12,140 nucleotides of DNA from positions 1 through 12,140 of the forward strand of contig SKLO01000417.1 in NCBI GenBank assembly GCA_007123195.1. Reading direction: 5' to 3'. The translations under genes and the position numbers were made by a program. The notes below the pieces were generated by a model. It did not search any database, had not been told where the DNA came from, and saw only the letters and a program-made list of their open reading frames with translations. Shown piece by piece: positions 11,904-12,140 of the stretch; position 1 is the first letter of the stretch; each line of letters begins with the position of its first letter. Source of the stretch: Verrucomicrobiales bacterium. GTDB taxonomy: Bacteria > Verrucomicrobiota > Verrucomicrobiia > Verrucomicrobiales > SKLO01.

Positions 11904-12140
11904 TCAGCCTTGTTCGTCTTTCCCTCCATCGGGTCCGGCGGACGGCGTGAGAAACACGAACCCCTCGTCGTCCAGCCAGGCCCCGTCGGGCAACTGCCAC
12001 CGCGCGCCCCCCAGTGGCTCACCTGCCAGTGCCAGCGGCCGGGTGGACGCCACTTCGATCCCCGGCAGCAGCTTGCCGACCGAGCCCGGGCGCCACGACG
12101 GCTGGTGCTCGGCGTCCGGTGGCAGCGGCGGCTCGGGCAG
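11904..12140 (-). CDS. C-terminal end of a gene, possibly AMP-binding (acyl-CoA/ACP synthetase-like)
   Basis: The frame is open from the right edge to a TGA at 11906-11904 and gives the last 78 residues of a protein. Third positions are strongly G/C, as in the other genes here. The segment PSWRPGSVGKLLPGIEV near the window edge resembles the GTVGxPLPGxEV motif of AMP-dependent synthetases. The later DGAWLDDEGFVFLT recalls their DGWYxTGDxAxxDExGFxFI region. However, the stretch between these motifs is about half the usual length, lacks the GPNVMxGYL element, and the roughly 100-residue C-terminal lid domain is missing, because the protein ends 14 residues after FVFLT in a polar tail. It may be a divergent or inactive acyl-ACP synthetase domain, perhaps part of a fused acyltransferase. 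The identification is weak; that a coding region ends here is much safer. Confidence 0.5.
   Translation of the reverse strand: MPEPPLPPDAEHQPSWRPGSVGKLLPGIEVASTRPLALAGEPLGGARWQLPDGAWLDDEGFVFLTPSAGPDGGKDEQG

Overview
This GC-rich window (dense coding, strong preference for G or C at third codon positions, few clear Shine-Dalgarno sites) looks like a chromosome segment from a bacterium of the PVC superphylum, most likely Verrucomicrobiota. The inference rests on gene content: a secreted FG-GAP/VCBS protein with the 'GEFWYEGP' style common in planctomycetes and verrucomicrobia, an mcsA-mcsB-clpC cluster without ctsR, a stand-alone AP2/ERF-like protein, and split lycopene cyclase subunits. No rRNA, tRNA, CRISPR array, integrase, transposase or phage gene was seen.

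Layout. Left part: a secreted FG-GAP repeat protein on the minus strand runs off the left edge (1-1256). It diverges from rdgB, the house-cleaning ITP/XTP pyrophosphatase (1404-2033, +). Two small membrane genes follow on the plus strand, crtYc-like (2229-2594) and crtYd-like (2629-2937), together forming a predicted heterodimeric lycopene cyclase. The next 793 bases (2938-3730) hold no gene. They carry three 164-bp units, each bounded by 26-bp inverted arms that are themselves hairpins and have a GTAG-type edge: a REPIN-like array between convergent genes.

Middle part, all minus strand, in transcription order: a predicted AP2/ERF-like protein (10493-10056), an orphan LolD/MacB-type ABC ATPase (9916-9260), the branched-chain aminotransferase ilvE (9167-8301), then mcsA (8182-7652), mcsB (7382-6243) and clpC (6250-3731). 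The last three form the protein-arginine phosphorylation and degradation module: McsA activates the arginine kinase McsB, and phosphoarginine-marked proteins are passed to ClpC with ClpP. mcsB and clpC overlap.

Right part, minus strand: the end of a gene cut by the window edge, with weak similarity to AMP-binding/acyl-ACP synthetases (12140-11904), then rplU (L21), rpmA (L27) and trmL (tRNA wobble 2'-O-methyltransferase) as a compact translation operon.

The items most worth a second look are the REPIN-like array, the AP2/ERF-like gene, the arginine-phosphorylation module lacking its usual repressor, and the oddly short end of the AMP-binding-like gene. I saw no clearly new multi-gene system.
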